Assembly (NCBI GenBank): GCA_905178155.1
Contig: CAJINV010000007.1
Span: 938,627-1,002,626, forward strand
Source: Amoebophrya sp. A120
Lineage: Eukaryota; Sar; Dinophyceae; Syndiniales; Amoebophryaceae
Direction of reading: 5' to 3'
Length of the DNA: 64,000 nucleotides
Positions 45,701 to 53,631 of the stretch are shown one piece after another. The notes beneath the pieces are model-generated. The model was not told where the DNA came from. It did no database searches and saw only the letters and a list, made by a program, of their open reading frames with translations. Positions within the stretch are counted from its first letter, which is position 1. Each line of letters begins with the position of its first letter. A program made the translations under genes and the position numbers.

Positions 45701-48700
45701 GCAGCCGGCTCTGTCTTCCTTGTGCCCGTGCCGCGGCCGCTGCGTAGTTGTGTTGGTTGCCCTGAGTTTCATTTCGTGCCGCCCTGCGAGAATTTGCGTG
45801 GCTCTGGGCGAGCGGGCCGGACGCCCGTGGTACGTAGGGGGCGCCGAGTCTCCGCGTCCTTGCTTGGTCGCTGCGCCTTTGCCGCGGTTGGCGCGCTGCT
45901 CTGAGTTGCATGTTGCGCCGCCCCGCGGGAATTCGTCTGGCCCTGGGCGAGCGGGCCGGGCGCCAGTGGTAGGGGGCGCCGAGTCAGTCTCCGTGCCCTG
46001 GTCTGGCCGCTCTGTCGTTGCGGTGGTTGGTTCGTGCCTCTGAGTTGCATGTCGCGCCGCCCCGCGGGAATTTGCCTGGCCATAGGCGAGCGGGCCGGGC
46101 GCCAGTGGTAGACTAGAGGGCGCCGAGTTTCCGTGCCCTCGCTCGCCTGGCCGTTGCGTCTTTTAGCTGGGTGGTTCGTATGTAGTGAGGTCGCCGCACG
46201 GCTCTAGCCAGCCAGGGAGTTTTTTTGCCATATACCGTGAAAAACGGGCGGCAGTTTTCAATCGGCCGGCGGTGTTTTTGAACATAAAAAGCTTTCACTT
46301 GTCAATCGGCTCTGGCTGACCTGGCACCGAATCGCCAGCGGATTCTATCGGTCGCCGATCTAAAAAACGACGCAGAGGAGTCAGCAAAAGGGGCGCCATT
46401 CTGAGGCGCCTGGCGCACCTAATTCCGCCGATTTGGGGCGCCCTAAAAGGGGCGCCGAAAAAGTGCGAAGGCGGCAAAAGCTTCGAATCCGCATGCTTTG
46501 CGCGCCATTTTTGGCCACTTTTCGAGGTCGCAAAGACGGCCAACAAAATCGGGCATCTGTAATGTGGGGAGCAATCCAAGGCGCGCGACTTTTCAGCAAA
46601 AAAAAACAAAAAGCGGAAAGCTCGCCAAAATCTTAAAGCCAATCAAACAATCCGCATGCCATTGGCCCGATTTGGGGCGCCCAGGGGGCCGGGCTTGGTG
46701 GGGGCCCTTGGGTGGCTATAGCACTGGGCAGCGCATCACAAGGCGATCCTTGGCAAATACCCACGCGCTCGGTTTCGTCGTGATCTCGTGCTGTGTGGGT
46801 TTGTCGCTTTCGAAATTTTTCCCGACAAGTATTTTGCTGATATTTCAACAACCGAGCGGCATAGCTTCAACGCTTTAGCTGCGCAGCGACGGTTAGAGCG
46901 ACGACTGAAGCGCAAGCCACTGAACGAGAAACAGCAGCAAGCTTACGATCGTGTCAGCGATATGGTTGGACGGTTGGCAGCGTACAAACTACAAAATAGC
47001 GCGACGCATGCCGCGAATGTTGAGGCGGCTGCGACGTCTCCGCCGCTGATTTTCCCGCCGCAACACATTCAGGGACGACGGGGCACAGGCAAGACGCACC
47101 GCGGAAGATGTTTGCGGGACATGGTCACGGGCGCTGGCTTGCGGGGTGTGTGCTGCGCTCCCAGTGGCGCTGCTGCGCGATTATATGGCCTCGATGCCCA
47201 TACCATTCACGCGCTCATCAACGTGGCACCGTCACGAACTAAACTACAGCCGGATGGTTTAGCGTTTGAAGATATTGTGACCCCTACGGCCGAAAACGAT
47301 GCATGTTTGCGCTCGTTGGATTTTACATTGTGTGACGAAATTTATTCGGCGCAGGCGGCGTGGATCTTCGAACTTGACGCGGCGTTGCGGCGTGCGCGAA
47401 GCAATCCCGCGCCATTTGGTGGCGTCATTTTTGTGGGGATTGGCGATCGGCATCAGCAGCTTCCCGTATTAAACACGGCGGGTTTTTATGGATCACACTT
47501 GCCAGTCGCTCGCGCGGATTTGCTAGCCCATTCAGTGCATGCCGTTTCGTTTTTGAAGAAGCCCGTCGCAGAACTGCACCAGTTGGACAAATTGGAGCGA
47601 AAAAACGCGAACACCGAGCAAAGTTGGGCCGATTTCGTCGAAACCTTGGCAACGGAATCGCAAGACATTGACTTGCACAGGTTTGCGCACGTTAACAAAA
47701 TAACAGCAGCAGAGCGCGTCGCTTTGTCACCACGCGCGCAAATTTTAGCCGCTACGCATCACCAATGCCGTCGCTGGAATAAACTCGTTCTCGAAACGCA
47801 TCGCGCATTCAACCCCAGAGCTAAAGCAGTGACATATCGCGCAGAAGGGCGCTGCGAGTATGCTCCCTGTGGGAGTATCTGCGAAACAGTCCCCGGAGAC
47901 GATTGCCCGCCTATCGACTTGGAGCTCGTCGAAGGGTCTCGCGTGGAATTCTGTCGGCGTTATGGGTCCGTCGTGAAGCACACGAAAGGCGTCGCGCGCT
48001 ATTTAGGGCGTGACTTTGTGTCGCTCGAAGTTGAAACCGAAGGCGAGGCCGACACACTTGACGCGGAGCCATATACCAGCATGCTGCTTGTGCCGCGTCT
48101 GCCTATTCGAGTGGTCGACGCTTACGGGGAAGAGCGTCGGCATTTGCAATGTCCCTTGCGGCTAGCTTATTGCAAAACGTTCCACGCCGTTCAAGGCGTC
48201 ACAGTATCAGGCGAGTTGTTGCTTGACTCAGATGTCGACGCGTTTACGCATGGGGCGGGTTATGTGGTGTTCGGGCGAGTTGAAGACGAGTCGCAAATTA
48301 CAACGGTTTCGCTCAATGATGAGAGGCCGGAAAAGCTGACCAACATAGTGTGGCCGGAATTTCTCGCGTGACTGAGCGCATCCCGACCCGTCTGATCCAT
48401 ACACCGAAAAACACACGGCGACGCTTCATACGTCGCACCTTACGCGCTTGCTCGCTGCTCCTTTCTGCGCGATTGTGTTCCGGGATGCTTCGTCAGTCCA
48501 CTGCTCTACTTTGTTGCTCAGCCGACGACCTTGACAATTTGAAAAACCGCGCGCCATTGCTAATTTTCCAGTCCGCTTGTCGTGGTCGCAGCATTGTTTT
48601 GAGGTTTTTGATCTGATTTGTGCACCGTTTTGCGCGTTTTGCTGAGAACCGCCCGGCTTCGGTGCCATTTTGTACCGTTTCGCAAACTGATGGCGCAACT

Positions 48701-51700
48701 TGCGCGCATTTTGATCCATTTGCACCAACTTGAGGCAAGTTTGCGCGTTTTCGTGCTTTTTGCATAGCTTTCGCGGTCATTTTGCTGCTTTTGTTATTGA
48801 ATTAAGCCAAAGCAGTGCCATTCTCGCCGTTTGCAATGCTACTGGCTGCATTTGTTGCGTTTTTGACTCGTTTGCAATTGAACTAAGCCAAAACAGTGCC
48901 GCTTTTGCCCGTTTGCAATGCTACTGCTTATATTTGTTGCGTTTTTGACTAATTTGCAATTGAACTAAGCCAAAACAGTGCCACTTTTGCCGGTTTGCAA
49001 TGCTACTGGCTACATTTGTTGCGTTTTTGACTAGTTTGCAGCGTTTTCGTTGTCATTTTGCACGATTTCGCATGCTATTGACCTAATTTGCGCGCATTTT
49101 GTCCCGTTTGCTTTACAAAAACGCAGGCCCGAACCGCAACAATTTGCGAAATTTCGGCGAATATTCGCGGACTTTTTTTCGTCGCATTTTCCTCGATTTG
49201 GAACGTTTTTCGTGGCTTTTGCCATCGTTTTGACGTTTTTGCGTCGATTTTTGCACCATTTTGCAAGTTTTGCATCGAGAAAAATTCAGCGATTTTCGGT
49301 GCATGTGTTGCGTGTTTCGTAACATAATTTATAAAGTAACTGCAACACTTTTTTCTTGCGATAACGCCGCTCGGACACTTGCTGGTGAAACTTCCGATGG
49401 ATGCGCGGTTAGGGAAACTCCTGTATCCCGTGCAAAAGTATCGTACTTGTAGTGCAATCATGCATTACAAATCTTTTTCTTAAGGTACCCAAATTTTATT
49501 TCTCATGCTGAGGAAATTTGTAATGTATTTATACGAGTGCGATACTTTTGCAATTCATATCCTGATCTACGCGTCTATTCTCGGCTGTCCCATCGAAGGC
49601 GCTAGCTTGGTGGCCATGCTATCTGTGAAAAATCCGCTGCAGATATCCTGAGAAAAAACGTCACCACCCCAGATGGTGATTTTGCTACACAAGCCCGGAT
49701 GTTTTGTGTGTTGCGCATGACAAGTTTGGCCTCGTATACGTATTTTGATCCTGTTTATTAATAGCCTGCGAAACCGCATCACAAGTCGACCGTCTTATCC
49801 TGATTCTAGCATGACAGACTCCCGGATAGTACAACTAGCGGTAGTGTGAGACAGCACTGCTCATGCGGCCCTGCGCATAGGAAACATTTTAGACCTGCAG
49901 ATTTGCATGACAGCTATGGGGAGGGACGTTTTTAAACAGGACGCCAGAAAATTTGGACCAAGCAGGAGGCCGAGAAGCGGCTGCACTACCGCCGGAAGTA
50001 TTTGAAGCCGGGCGGAACGAAGTCGGATCACTATCAAAAGGAAAAATGCCCCCTCCCCATATCGAAATGGAAATCTGTGATGCGGAATTTGTGTACACAA
50101 ATCGGCTTTGTCTTGCAGAAGAGGACTGCAGGCAGATGCAGGACCTGAGTAGGGGCGTTTTGGCGTAGGCACCTAGCAGGGCAGGCGCGTCCTCTATAGG
50201 CCACATAGCATCACAAATTGCCTGCAGAACGCGGCGGGGCTTTTCGATTTGCCTTCTTTCAGTCCAGAGACGTTACAAATCAGCATCGCAAATTTTCAGA
50301 AGTGTTCCGCTTTGGTATGGGAAGAGGGGTTTTTTCCTTACGATAGCCACTGTTTTTTAGCGAGTTTGCTGCTGGTGAAGGAGAAATACAACTTGTCTGA
50401 TGACTACTTTGCGGACGAATTGAAAGTCCTGCCGGGATCCATCAAGGACGGCCTGAAACTGCGGAAACAGTATGCATTGCAAATATGTCTGGGTCTGGAA
50501 CAAGATGGCAACTTGTCATGCCCAATCTGAATGATGCAAAAAATCTGTGTTGCATGGTTGCCAACAGCCGTCCTTTTTTAACAAGTTGAGAGGGAATTTC
50601 TCATGCAGCATAGGCATGAAAGAGATCCCACAGAATCTGTCATGCCAGGTGCTGCATTGCAGACCTCATGGGTCGTCATGGAAACTGGCGTGACAAATCT
50701 TACATCCTGCTGCTTCCAGATGCAGACATATTTGCATTTGATAAACAGTATCTCCAGTCGATGGCACACCTGGGTTTTCTGTACCAGCAAGACGCAAGAG
50801 CAGTGGCGACGTCCAGAAGTTCTGCTTTTCTTGATCATGCATCACGGAGAAACAATAAATCTTCTGGCGTGGCGCGGTCTTCATCTCCCTCGCCGAACTG
50901 GCAGTGGCATCTGTTGAAGGCCGCAGTATATGACGTGCTGATGCATTACAATCTCAAACGTATACAATAGAATCTGGATTTTGTATTGCATGATGAGCAT
51001 AAGTAACAGACTCGGGGAGCATTCCACTTGCTGCAATACAAATTTCGACAGTTTGTAGTGCGGTTTGGGACCACTCCGGAACTTGTCAGGCGCAATCCTA
51101 TCAGAGTTGTTGGCTAGATAATTCACTTCTTGCATCACAAGTTTCCAGATTCTATTGTAACGTTTGAGATTGTAACACCTGAGCGGGCTATACAGTAACG
51201 TCAAGTTTTTTCCTCGTGAAGACGGTCAAGCCCGCGCCGACGTTTCGAAAAATCGGGTTGGGCAGTTCCATATCAGTTGCAAAACTATTCTCGTACTACG
51301 TAGTGATTGCTTTATTGCATTAGAAATTAGCTCAGCATGACAAATGGACTTTGTCATGCTTCTTCCCCTTGAGAACTAGATTTGTATTGCACGACTGCGA
51401 TTACAACTACGAGTCCGATACTTTTGCAATGCATATTCCACCGTGATGGACTTACCGGACCCAATATCAAACAAAAAAGTGTTAACGTTAACGGTTTTCA
51501 CAGTCAGATGGCAGTTATACATTACAGCTTTTGCCTTCCATGCATGCTACGCAATACAAATTTGGGCACCTTTTGTGATGCGTTACTGCATCACAAATTC
51601 CGTTAACGTTAACGCTTTTGCTTGTGATACCCAATGCTGACCAAGTATTTCCAGCTCGAAAGGGACCCCTTTGCGTACAAGGTGAATTATGAATTGCAAA

Positions 51701-53631
51701 AGTATTATCGTATTCGTATAAATGCATTACAAATTTCCTCAGCATGAGAAATGAAATTTGTAATGCGGATTTGCTTTCAGAAAAAAATTTGTAATGCATG
51801 ATCGCAATACGAGTACGATACTTTTGCACAGGATATGAATGCGATGAGTACGAAGAGTGGGACGAAAAGTGTTACGTCACAGGTGGTGAAAGCGAAAAGT
51901 ATGAAGATAAGCGAGGGAACTACAAAGATCTCCAAACGCGAGGACGGAGATTTATTTCCTCCTGAAGCAGGAAAAATATCAGCGCAGCCACGACTAGTAC
52001 CGGATGTCGATGCAGATGAAACTTGTGGAGCTGGTAGCGAGCAGAAGCAACTTATCAAATGCAAAAGTGTCTGGATCTGCGGGGGTGTAAACTTGTCATG
52101 CAGGTTTTCCATGACCTTTGAGGTCTGGAATGCGGGCCCTTGCATGACAGAGTCTGTGAGGTCTCTGTCATACCTACCCTGCATGAGAAACTCCTTTACA
52201 TTTTGGTCGAAAGTGGACAGCTTTTGGCACTCATGCAACACAGATTTTTGCATGATTCGGATTCAGCATGACAAGTTGCAATCTTCCAGACCCAGACACT
52301 TTTGCAATCCATACAACTGCTTCTCAAATACCAGCAGCAGAAAAATCCACTGCGGTATTTGACCAATGTATCGCAAGAAAAAACTGTTTCACTGTGAACC
52401 TGTGATGCAGAGAACGAAGCGCCAAAGTCTTTGTCTTGCTACACCTGCAACACAACGGATTTTTAGGCGTGTTTTCCCTTGGGAAACGCGCATGACAAAT
52501 TTTCTGTGTCATGTGTAGCAAACTTGTGATGCAGATCTTGCAAAACCATCACAGTGAAGCAGTTTTTTCGTGGGATACAATGCCAACTCCCTGTTCCACT
52601 TTGAGGGTCCGAGTCCGGAAACGAGTTACATGGTGCACACCAACCTTTTTCTCGACCAGCAATCGAAAAAACTCACGCTCGACACGGTTTCCGAGGCCAC
52701 CCCGCTTATCAACTGCAAAAATGTCCGGGTCTTGAAGATTGCCAGGCTTGTCATGCATATTTTGAATGATCCATGATGTCTGTGATGCATGCCCTAGCAT
52801 CACAGATCTTTAGGGGACTTTGCGATGCCTCTACCGCATGAGAAATGCCCTTTCCGTGTAGCACAAACTGGAGTCCTCTTGCTGGTCATGCAATGCGAAT
52901 TTTTTTAGAATCCAGAGACAGCATTACAAGTTTAGAACCTTCCAGACCCAGAATTTTTTGCAATCCACCCCGCTGGCGGTGCTGCTACTCGCGACGTTTT
53001 TTGAGATTGAGTGGAAACCCAACGGAATTATCAGCATCGACGATGGGAAGTTGATGTTTACCACCGTCGGGACCGCAAACGTCGCCCAGCAACTGCTTGG
53101 TGCAAACAACAGCTCGTCTTCATCCGGTGGTCTTCAAAGTGCTGCGAAAGGTGCCTCCTCCTCTTCTTCTTCTTACGCCGCGAAGGTAAATAACCGCATC
53201 TCATTTCTGATCAAACGGCTACGGTATGAGCTGCGAGAAAACGTGCTGAAGAAAAAAATCGCCGATCCCTTCGGCTTATCAAATGCAAATATGTCTGGGT
53301 CTGGAAACTTGTGATGCAAGTCCGTGAAGAACAATAAGTGCTCTGTAATGCGCCGCCAGGCATGACAAGTTTCTTCGTGCTTCTCTGCTGCGTATTTCGC
53401 ATGAGAAACTGCGCTTTGCATGACAGGCAAGAGAGCCTCTTGGTGGCCACGCAATACAGAGTGCATAGTCATGCGAGACTAGCATGACAATCTTTCAGAT
53501 CCAGACATATTTGCATTGGATATGGCTTTGATATCTACGCGGCAGACGATGGCAGTTCGTCAAGCGAAATCTTGCAAGTGGTGCGAAAAATCCTAGCCAC
53601 GGACGGGATGGGGGGAGCGACGACGTCGTAG
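27749..53631 (+). CDS. G5: large DExH/DEAH-box RNA helicase (DHX29/DHX57-like), 26 exons over 25.9 kb
   Basis: Exons: 27749-27811, 29218-29628, 30421-30787, 31011-31049, 31207-32105, 32606-32643, 34550-35184, 35493-35934, 36202-36560, 36725-37768, 42518-42554, 43739-43980, 45124-45262, 49369-49423, 49565-49643, 49949-50031, 50351-50470, 50749-50928, 51198-51270, 51441-51464, 51635-51687, 51841-52052, 52319-52368, 52583-52706, 52975-53276, 53528-53631. Total 6,174 nt, 2,057 aa, in frame. The N-terminus has LLEEWCTKKKRPKPLY, like the N-terminal region of DHX29/DHX57-type helicases, then a UBA-like stretch (LLKHYVLKVGFDPRDVIAAI). The core has GQTGCGKST (975-983), DEAH (1079-1082), SAT (1128-1130) and QRKGRAGR (1404-1411). 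Winged-helix/HA2 follows (TPLGHLLVKLPMDARLGKLL), then an OB-like C-terminus (TPLAVLLLATFFEIEW). Role: ATP-dependent RNA remodelling. Twenty-four of 25 introns are introners, several holding nested elements. Confidence 0.9.
27956..29188. mobile_element. Nested 1.23-kb DNA transposon-like element with 8-bp TSD
   Basis: The 8-bp repeat actacggg flanks it (27948-27955 and 29189-29196) and lies in the introner's right TIR, so this insertion is younger than the introner. About 70 bp at each end are imperfect inverted repeats (left caatttttgaagcatttg, right caaattcgtcaaaaatgc). No transposase ORF is seen. An 8-bp TSD fits hAT-like non-autonomous elements among others; the class is an inference. The interior holds a 21-bp tandem array and a GC-rich hairpin near 28750. 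Confidence 0.75.
28402..28527. repeat. Six tandem 21-bp units (gacggcaatcaagcaattt type)
   Basis: Six near-identical 21-mers head to tail inside the nested element. They have no spacers, so this is not a CRISPR array. Confidence 0.9.
29629..30420 (+). other. Long GT-AG intron with degenerate repeats, G5 intron 2
   Basis: Donor GTACAA, acceptor CACAACACAG. Joins KDEQKE to HAKAAKN in frame. This is the only intron of G5 without introner ends. Confidence 0.7.
29780..30290. repeat. Three diverged copies of a roughly 105-bp repeat
   Basis: Each copy contains gcatagttcactcgga (29831, 30041, 30223) and cttttcactctaccaacgct. Copy spacing is 210 and 182 bp. Confidence 0.8.
30788..31005 (+). mobile_element. 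Introner family G, G5 intron 3
   Basis: G ends (AGTGCACAACTCCCCCTCCC type) inverted. TSD ccggc/ccggg (4 of 5). Confidence 0.87.
31050..31201 (+). mobile_element. Introner family A, G5 intron 4
   Basis: A-type ends (gcaacggtatcgtactcgta left). TSD ggccg/ggcgg. Joins AEQA to VQPIYFAKK. Confidence 0.88.
32106..32600 (+). mobile_element. Introner family B with a 250-bp insertion, G5 intron 5
   Basis: B-type ends. Perfect TSD ttaga. About twice the usual B length owing to an insertion near the left end. Confidence 0.88.
32145..32389. mobile_element. Nested short insertion in a B introner
   Basis: gcatg occurs at both edges (32140-32144 and 32390-32394) and outside sequence matches other B copies on each side. 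Contains ttggttggttgg and two copies of caggtcacagtcatccg. Class unknown. Confidence 0.5.
32644..34544 (+). mobile_element. Introner family A with nested element, G5 intron 6
   Basis: A-type ends. Perfect TSD tcgga. The right TIR is interrupted by a 1.7-kb element. Joins KNSS to DHQAQND. Confidence 0.88.
32775..34515. mobile_element. Nested 1,741-bp element with 22-bp inverted repeats
   Basis: The 6-bp repeat agtgcg flanks it (32769-32774 and 34516-34521), inside the introner TIR. Perfect 22-bp inverted repeats lie at 32793-32814 and 34494-34515 (word AAAAAAATCGATCATACTCA). The left one starts 18 bp inside the edge. Variants of aaaaaatcgatcata recur inside (near 33356, 33540, 33640 and 33770). 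No credible ORF. Confidence 0.75.
35185..35487 (+). mobile_element. Introner family G, G5 intron 7
   Basis: G-type inverted ends. Perfect TSD ctacg. Joins KDYRY to EYGSWFQ. Confidence 0.9.
35935..36196 (+). mobile_element. Introner family J, G5 intron 8
   Basis: J ends (CTCAAACGTTACAATAGAAT type). Perfect TSD ttggt. Joins FREL to VAEQDVTLVLGQTG just before Walker A. Confidence 0.9.
36561..36719 (+). mobile_element. Introner family A, G5 intron 9
   Basis: A-type ends. TSD aaggc/aaggt. Keeping the right TSD copy gives DEAHERSLD, the family consensus, so the right copy is probably the one retained. Confidence 0.9.
37830..38366 (+). CDS. ORF 1 of the 4.45-kb nested element, unknown product
   Basis: Open from the element's left edge to TAG at 38364, about 178 codons, with no in-frame ATG, so the start or a splice is missing. 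Contains RAELQADWVEQNRLLDDIF and, near the end, WSIRQIEKDYFPRSG. The latter motif recurs in ORF 2. Function unknown. Confidence 0.4.
   Translation, partial: RVPSYCPWASPTPDRHRRPQVLLTEQGPPPELLWNLLPHEHISTRLTVSTAEAFDIPNVYWQNQSSHGIFHPRRFYDSSLFGTPSPVRVRRAELQADWVEQNRLLDDIFTHTTAAATASASYTSSDCEAATSSTTTAPQSPFVASTPEKQVVDRTNWSIRQIEKDYFPRSGAARATNQ
38394..39380 (+). CDS. ORF 2 of the 4.45-kb nested element, unknown product
   Basis: 328 aa from ATG 38394, 28 bp after ORF 1. Acidic and Pro/Ser-rich, with ASIFQIEKYESRYFPSAG (around residue 240) that resembles the end of ORF 1. Arg/Pro-rich C-terminus. No recognised domain. Possibly a structural or nucleic-acid-binding protein of the element; that is speculative. 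Confidence 0.5.
   Translation: MLGPGQAGSMFAFNYDEWLAQQEHRSRGNSAFQPVQSDSESPYRGHLEAPESPSLGNNIVKQLQFDDDDDPVAQEADLSACPPENPFLPHLAASLQSDDGSPLPLLPSLVVEQLPTVYMGPLLDFVEQSVLRDIETNNPLVASPVQDAAEPWWQRNKTSTLQIQDRERNWVPTEWELLHYPPSLPLSPTDLIRPLPYNFNGADALQFPLVNPFEFSELRFVDDKLKYAERASIFQIEKYESRYFPSAGRLSDIPSSSSSQAFVAPADETNLMADPAMVMSEPASEPAPQRRRLNPGVGSGPVQRSHQPARWTPTPTASELSRMARGVQ
41081..42206. repeat. Direct duplication of about 92 bp, copies 1.04 kb apart
   Basis: Copies at 41081-41172 and 42116-42206 share tgcctgcacgcacca, gaagtgcgacgaggtgccaa and gcgttgatgcgcgagggtcg. Confidence 0.85.
42555..43733 (+). mobile_element. Introner family D with nested insertion, G5 intron 11
   Basis: D-type ends. Perfect TSD gaaaa. 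Removal joins ILPLEN to IILQLLVGL. The exon before it is 37 nt. Confidence 0.9.
42781..43633. mobile_element. Nested 853-bp insertion with 15-bp TSD
   Basis: The 15-bp repeat gtcatgcgccgcttg flanks it (42766-42780 and 43634-43648), in D introner core sequence. Contains a (gt)n run near 43507. No TIR and no credible ORF; SINE-like or processed sequence possible. Confidence 0.75.
43981..45118 (+). mobile_element. Introner family A with nested TIR element, G5 intron 12
   Basis: A-type ends. Perfect TSD cccca. Joins LKYAP to SPPVDDAIT, a DEAH-helicase winged-helix motif. Confidence 0.9.
44025..44991. mobile_element. Nested 967-bp element with perfect 46-bp TIRs
   Basis: TIRs at 44025-44070 and 44946-44991 are exact complements. 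The 5-bp repeat ataaa flanks it (44020-44024, 44992-44996). Excision restores the intact A-introner sequence gtataaatgcattacaag. A second inverted pair (44296-44325 with 44704-44735, actaatctccacacactaaa type) lies inside, so one element may have entered another. No transposase. Confidence 0.88.
45722..46180. repeat. Three tandem GC-rich units of about 139 bp
   Basis: Each unit has gcgagcgggccgg (near 45810, 45949, 46088) and ggcgccgagt. Part of the helicase-bearing insertion. Confidence 0.85.
46788..48371 (+). CDS. PIF1/Helitron-type SF1 helicase ORF nested in a G5 intron
   Basis: Open for 527 codons; the first in-frame ATG is at 46962 (codon 59), after the LNEKQQQAYDRV motif that opens PIF1-type helicases, so the N-terminus is truncated or starts elsewhere. 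Motifs, numbered from 46788: GRRGTGKT (Walker A, 96-103), CDEIY (Walker B, 182-186), PFGGVIFVGIGDRHQQLPV (motif III, 209-227) and KTFHAVQGVTV (463-473). The PFGG...GD..Q.LPV block is typical of Helitron helicases. No HUH Rep domain is visible upstream. Intronless and free of introners, unlike the host gene. Likely the DNA-unwinding part of a mobile element; whether it is functional is unknown. Confidence 0.82.
   Translation: MLCGFVAFEIFPDKYFADISTTERHSFNALAAQRRLERRLKRKPLNEKQQQAYDRVSDMVGRLAAYKLQNSATHAANVEAAATSPPLIFPPQHIQGRRGTGKTHRGRCLRDMVTGAGLRGVCCAPSGAAARLYGLDAHTIHALINVAPSRTKLQPDGLAFEDIVTPTAENDACLRSLDFTLCDEIYSAQAAWIFELDAALRRARSNPAPFGGVIFVGIGDRHQQLPVLNTAGFYGSHLPVARADLLAHSVHAVSFLKKPVAELHQLDKLERKNANTEQSWADFVETLATESQDIDLHRFAHVNKITAAERVALSPRAQILAATHHQCRRWNKLVLETHRAFNPRAKAVTYRAEGRCEYAPCGSICETVPGDDCPPIDLELVEGSRVEFCRRYGSVVKHTKGVARYLGRDFVSLEVETEGEADTLDAEPYTSMLLVPRLPIRVVDAYGEERRHLQCPLRLAYCKTFHAVQGVTVSGELLLDSDVDAFTHGAGYVVFGRVEDESQITTVSLNDERPEKLTNIVWPEFLA
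48796..49041. repeat. Three tandem units of about 82 bp
   Basis: Each unit runs attgaactaagccaaa...gtttgcaatgctactg...tttgttgcgtttttgact. Immediately downstream of the helicase ORF. Confidence 0.88.
49424..49559 (+). mobile_element. Introner family A, G5 intron 14
   Basis: A-type ends. Perfect TSD tcctg. Joins LGKLL to IYASILG. Confidence 0.9.
49644..49943 (+). mobile_element. Introner family C, G5 intron 15
   Basis: C-type ends, the right one degenerate (aaacaggacg). TSD gcaga/ccaga. Joins NPLQ to KIWTKQEAEKRL in frame. Confidence 0.82.
50032..50345 (+). mobile_element. Introner family H, G5 intron 16
   Basis: H-type ends. TSD atcac/gccac (3 of 5). Joins KSDH to CFLASLLLV. Confidence 0.85.
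50471..50743 (+). mobile_element. Introner family B, G5 intron 17
   Basis: B-type ends. Perfect TSD aacag. Joins LRKQ to YLQSMAHLGF. Confidence 0.9.
50929..51192 (+). mobile_element. Introner family J, G5 intron 18
   Basis: J-type ends. Perfect TSD cagta. Joins LLKAAV to TSSFFLVKTV. Confidence 0.9.
51271..51435 (+). mobile_element. Introner family A, G5 intron 19
   Basis: A-type ends. Perfect TSD ttcca. Confidence 0.9.
51465..51629 (+). mobile_element. Introner family E, G5 intron 20
   Basis: E-type ends. Perfect TSD cccaa. Only 24 nt of exon separate it from intron 19. Confidence 0.9.
51688..51835 (+). mobile_element. Introner family A, G5 intron 21
   Basis: A-type ends. Perfect TSD tgaat. 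Confidence 0.9.
52053..52313 (+). mobile_element. Introner family B, G5 intron 22
   Basis: B-type ends. Perfect TSD caact. Confidence 0.9.
52369..52577 (+). mobile_element. Introner family K, G5 intron 23
   Basis: Ends caagaaaaaactgtttcact and its near complement. Perfect TSD caatg. Joins RYLTN to ANSLFHFEG. Confidence 0.9.
52707..52969 (+). mobile_element. Introner family B, G5 intron 24
   Basis: Diverged B ends (right end cca instead of ata). TSD ccgct. Joins SEATPL to AVLLLATFF. Confidence 0.85.
53277..53522 (+). mobile_element. Introner family B, G5 intron 25
   Basis: B-type ends. TSD cggct/tggct (4 of 5). Joins ADPFG to FDIYAADD. Confidence 0.88.

Larger units (their letters stand above)
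45263..49363 (+). mobile_element. Introner family K with large nested insertion, G5 intron 13
   Basis: Ends pair cgaaaaaagtgttacagtta with its complement at 49340-49360. Perfect TSD acgcc. Removal restores LRVTPLGHLLVKLP. The insert lies between about 45440 and 49330; its exact edges are unclear. Confidence 0.85.
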
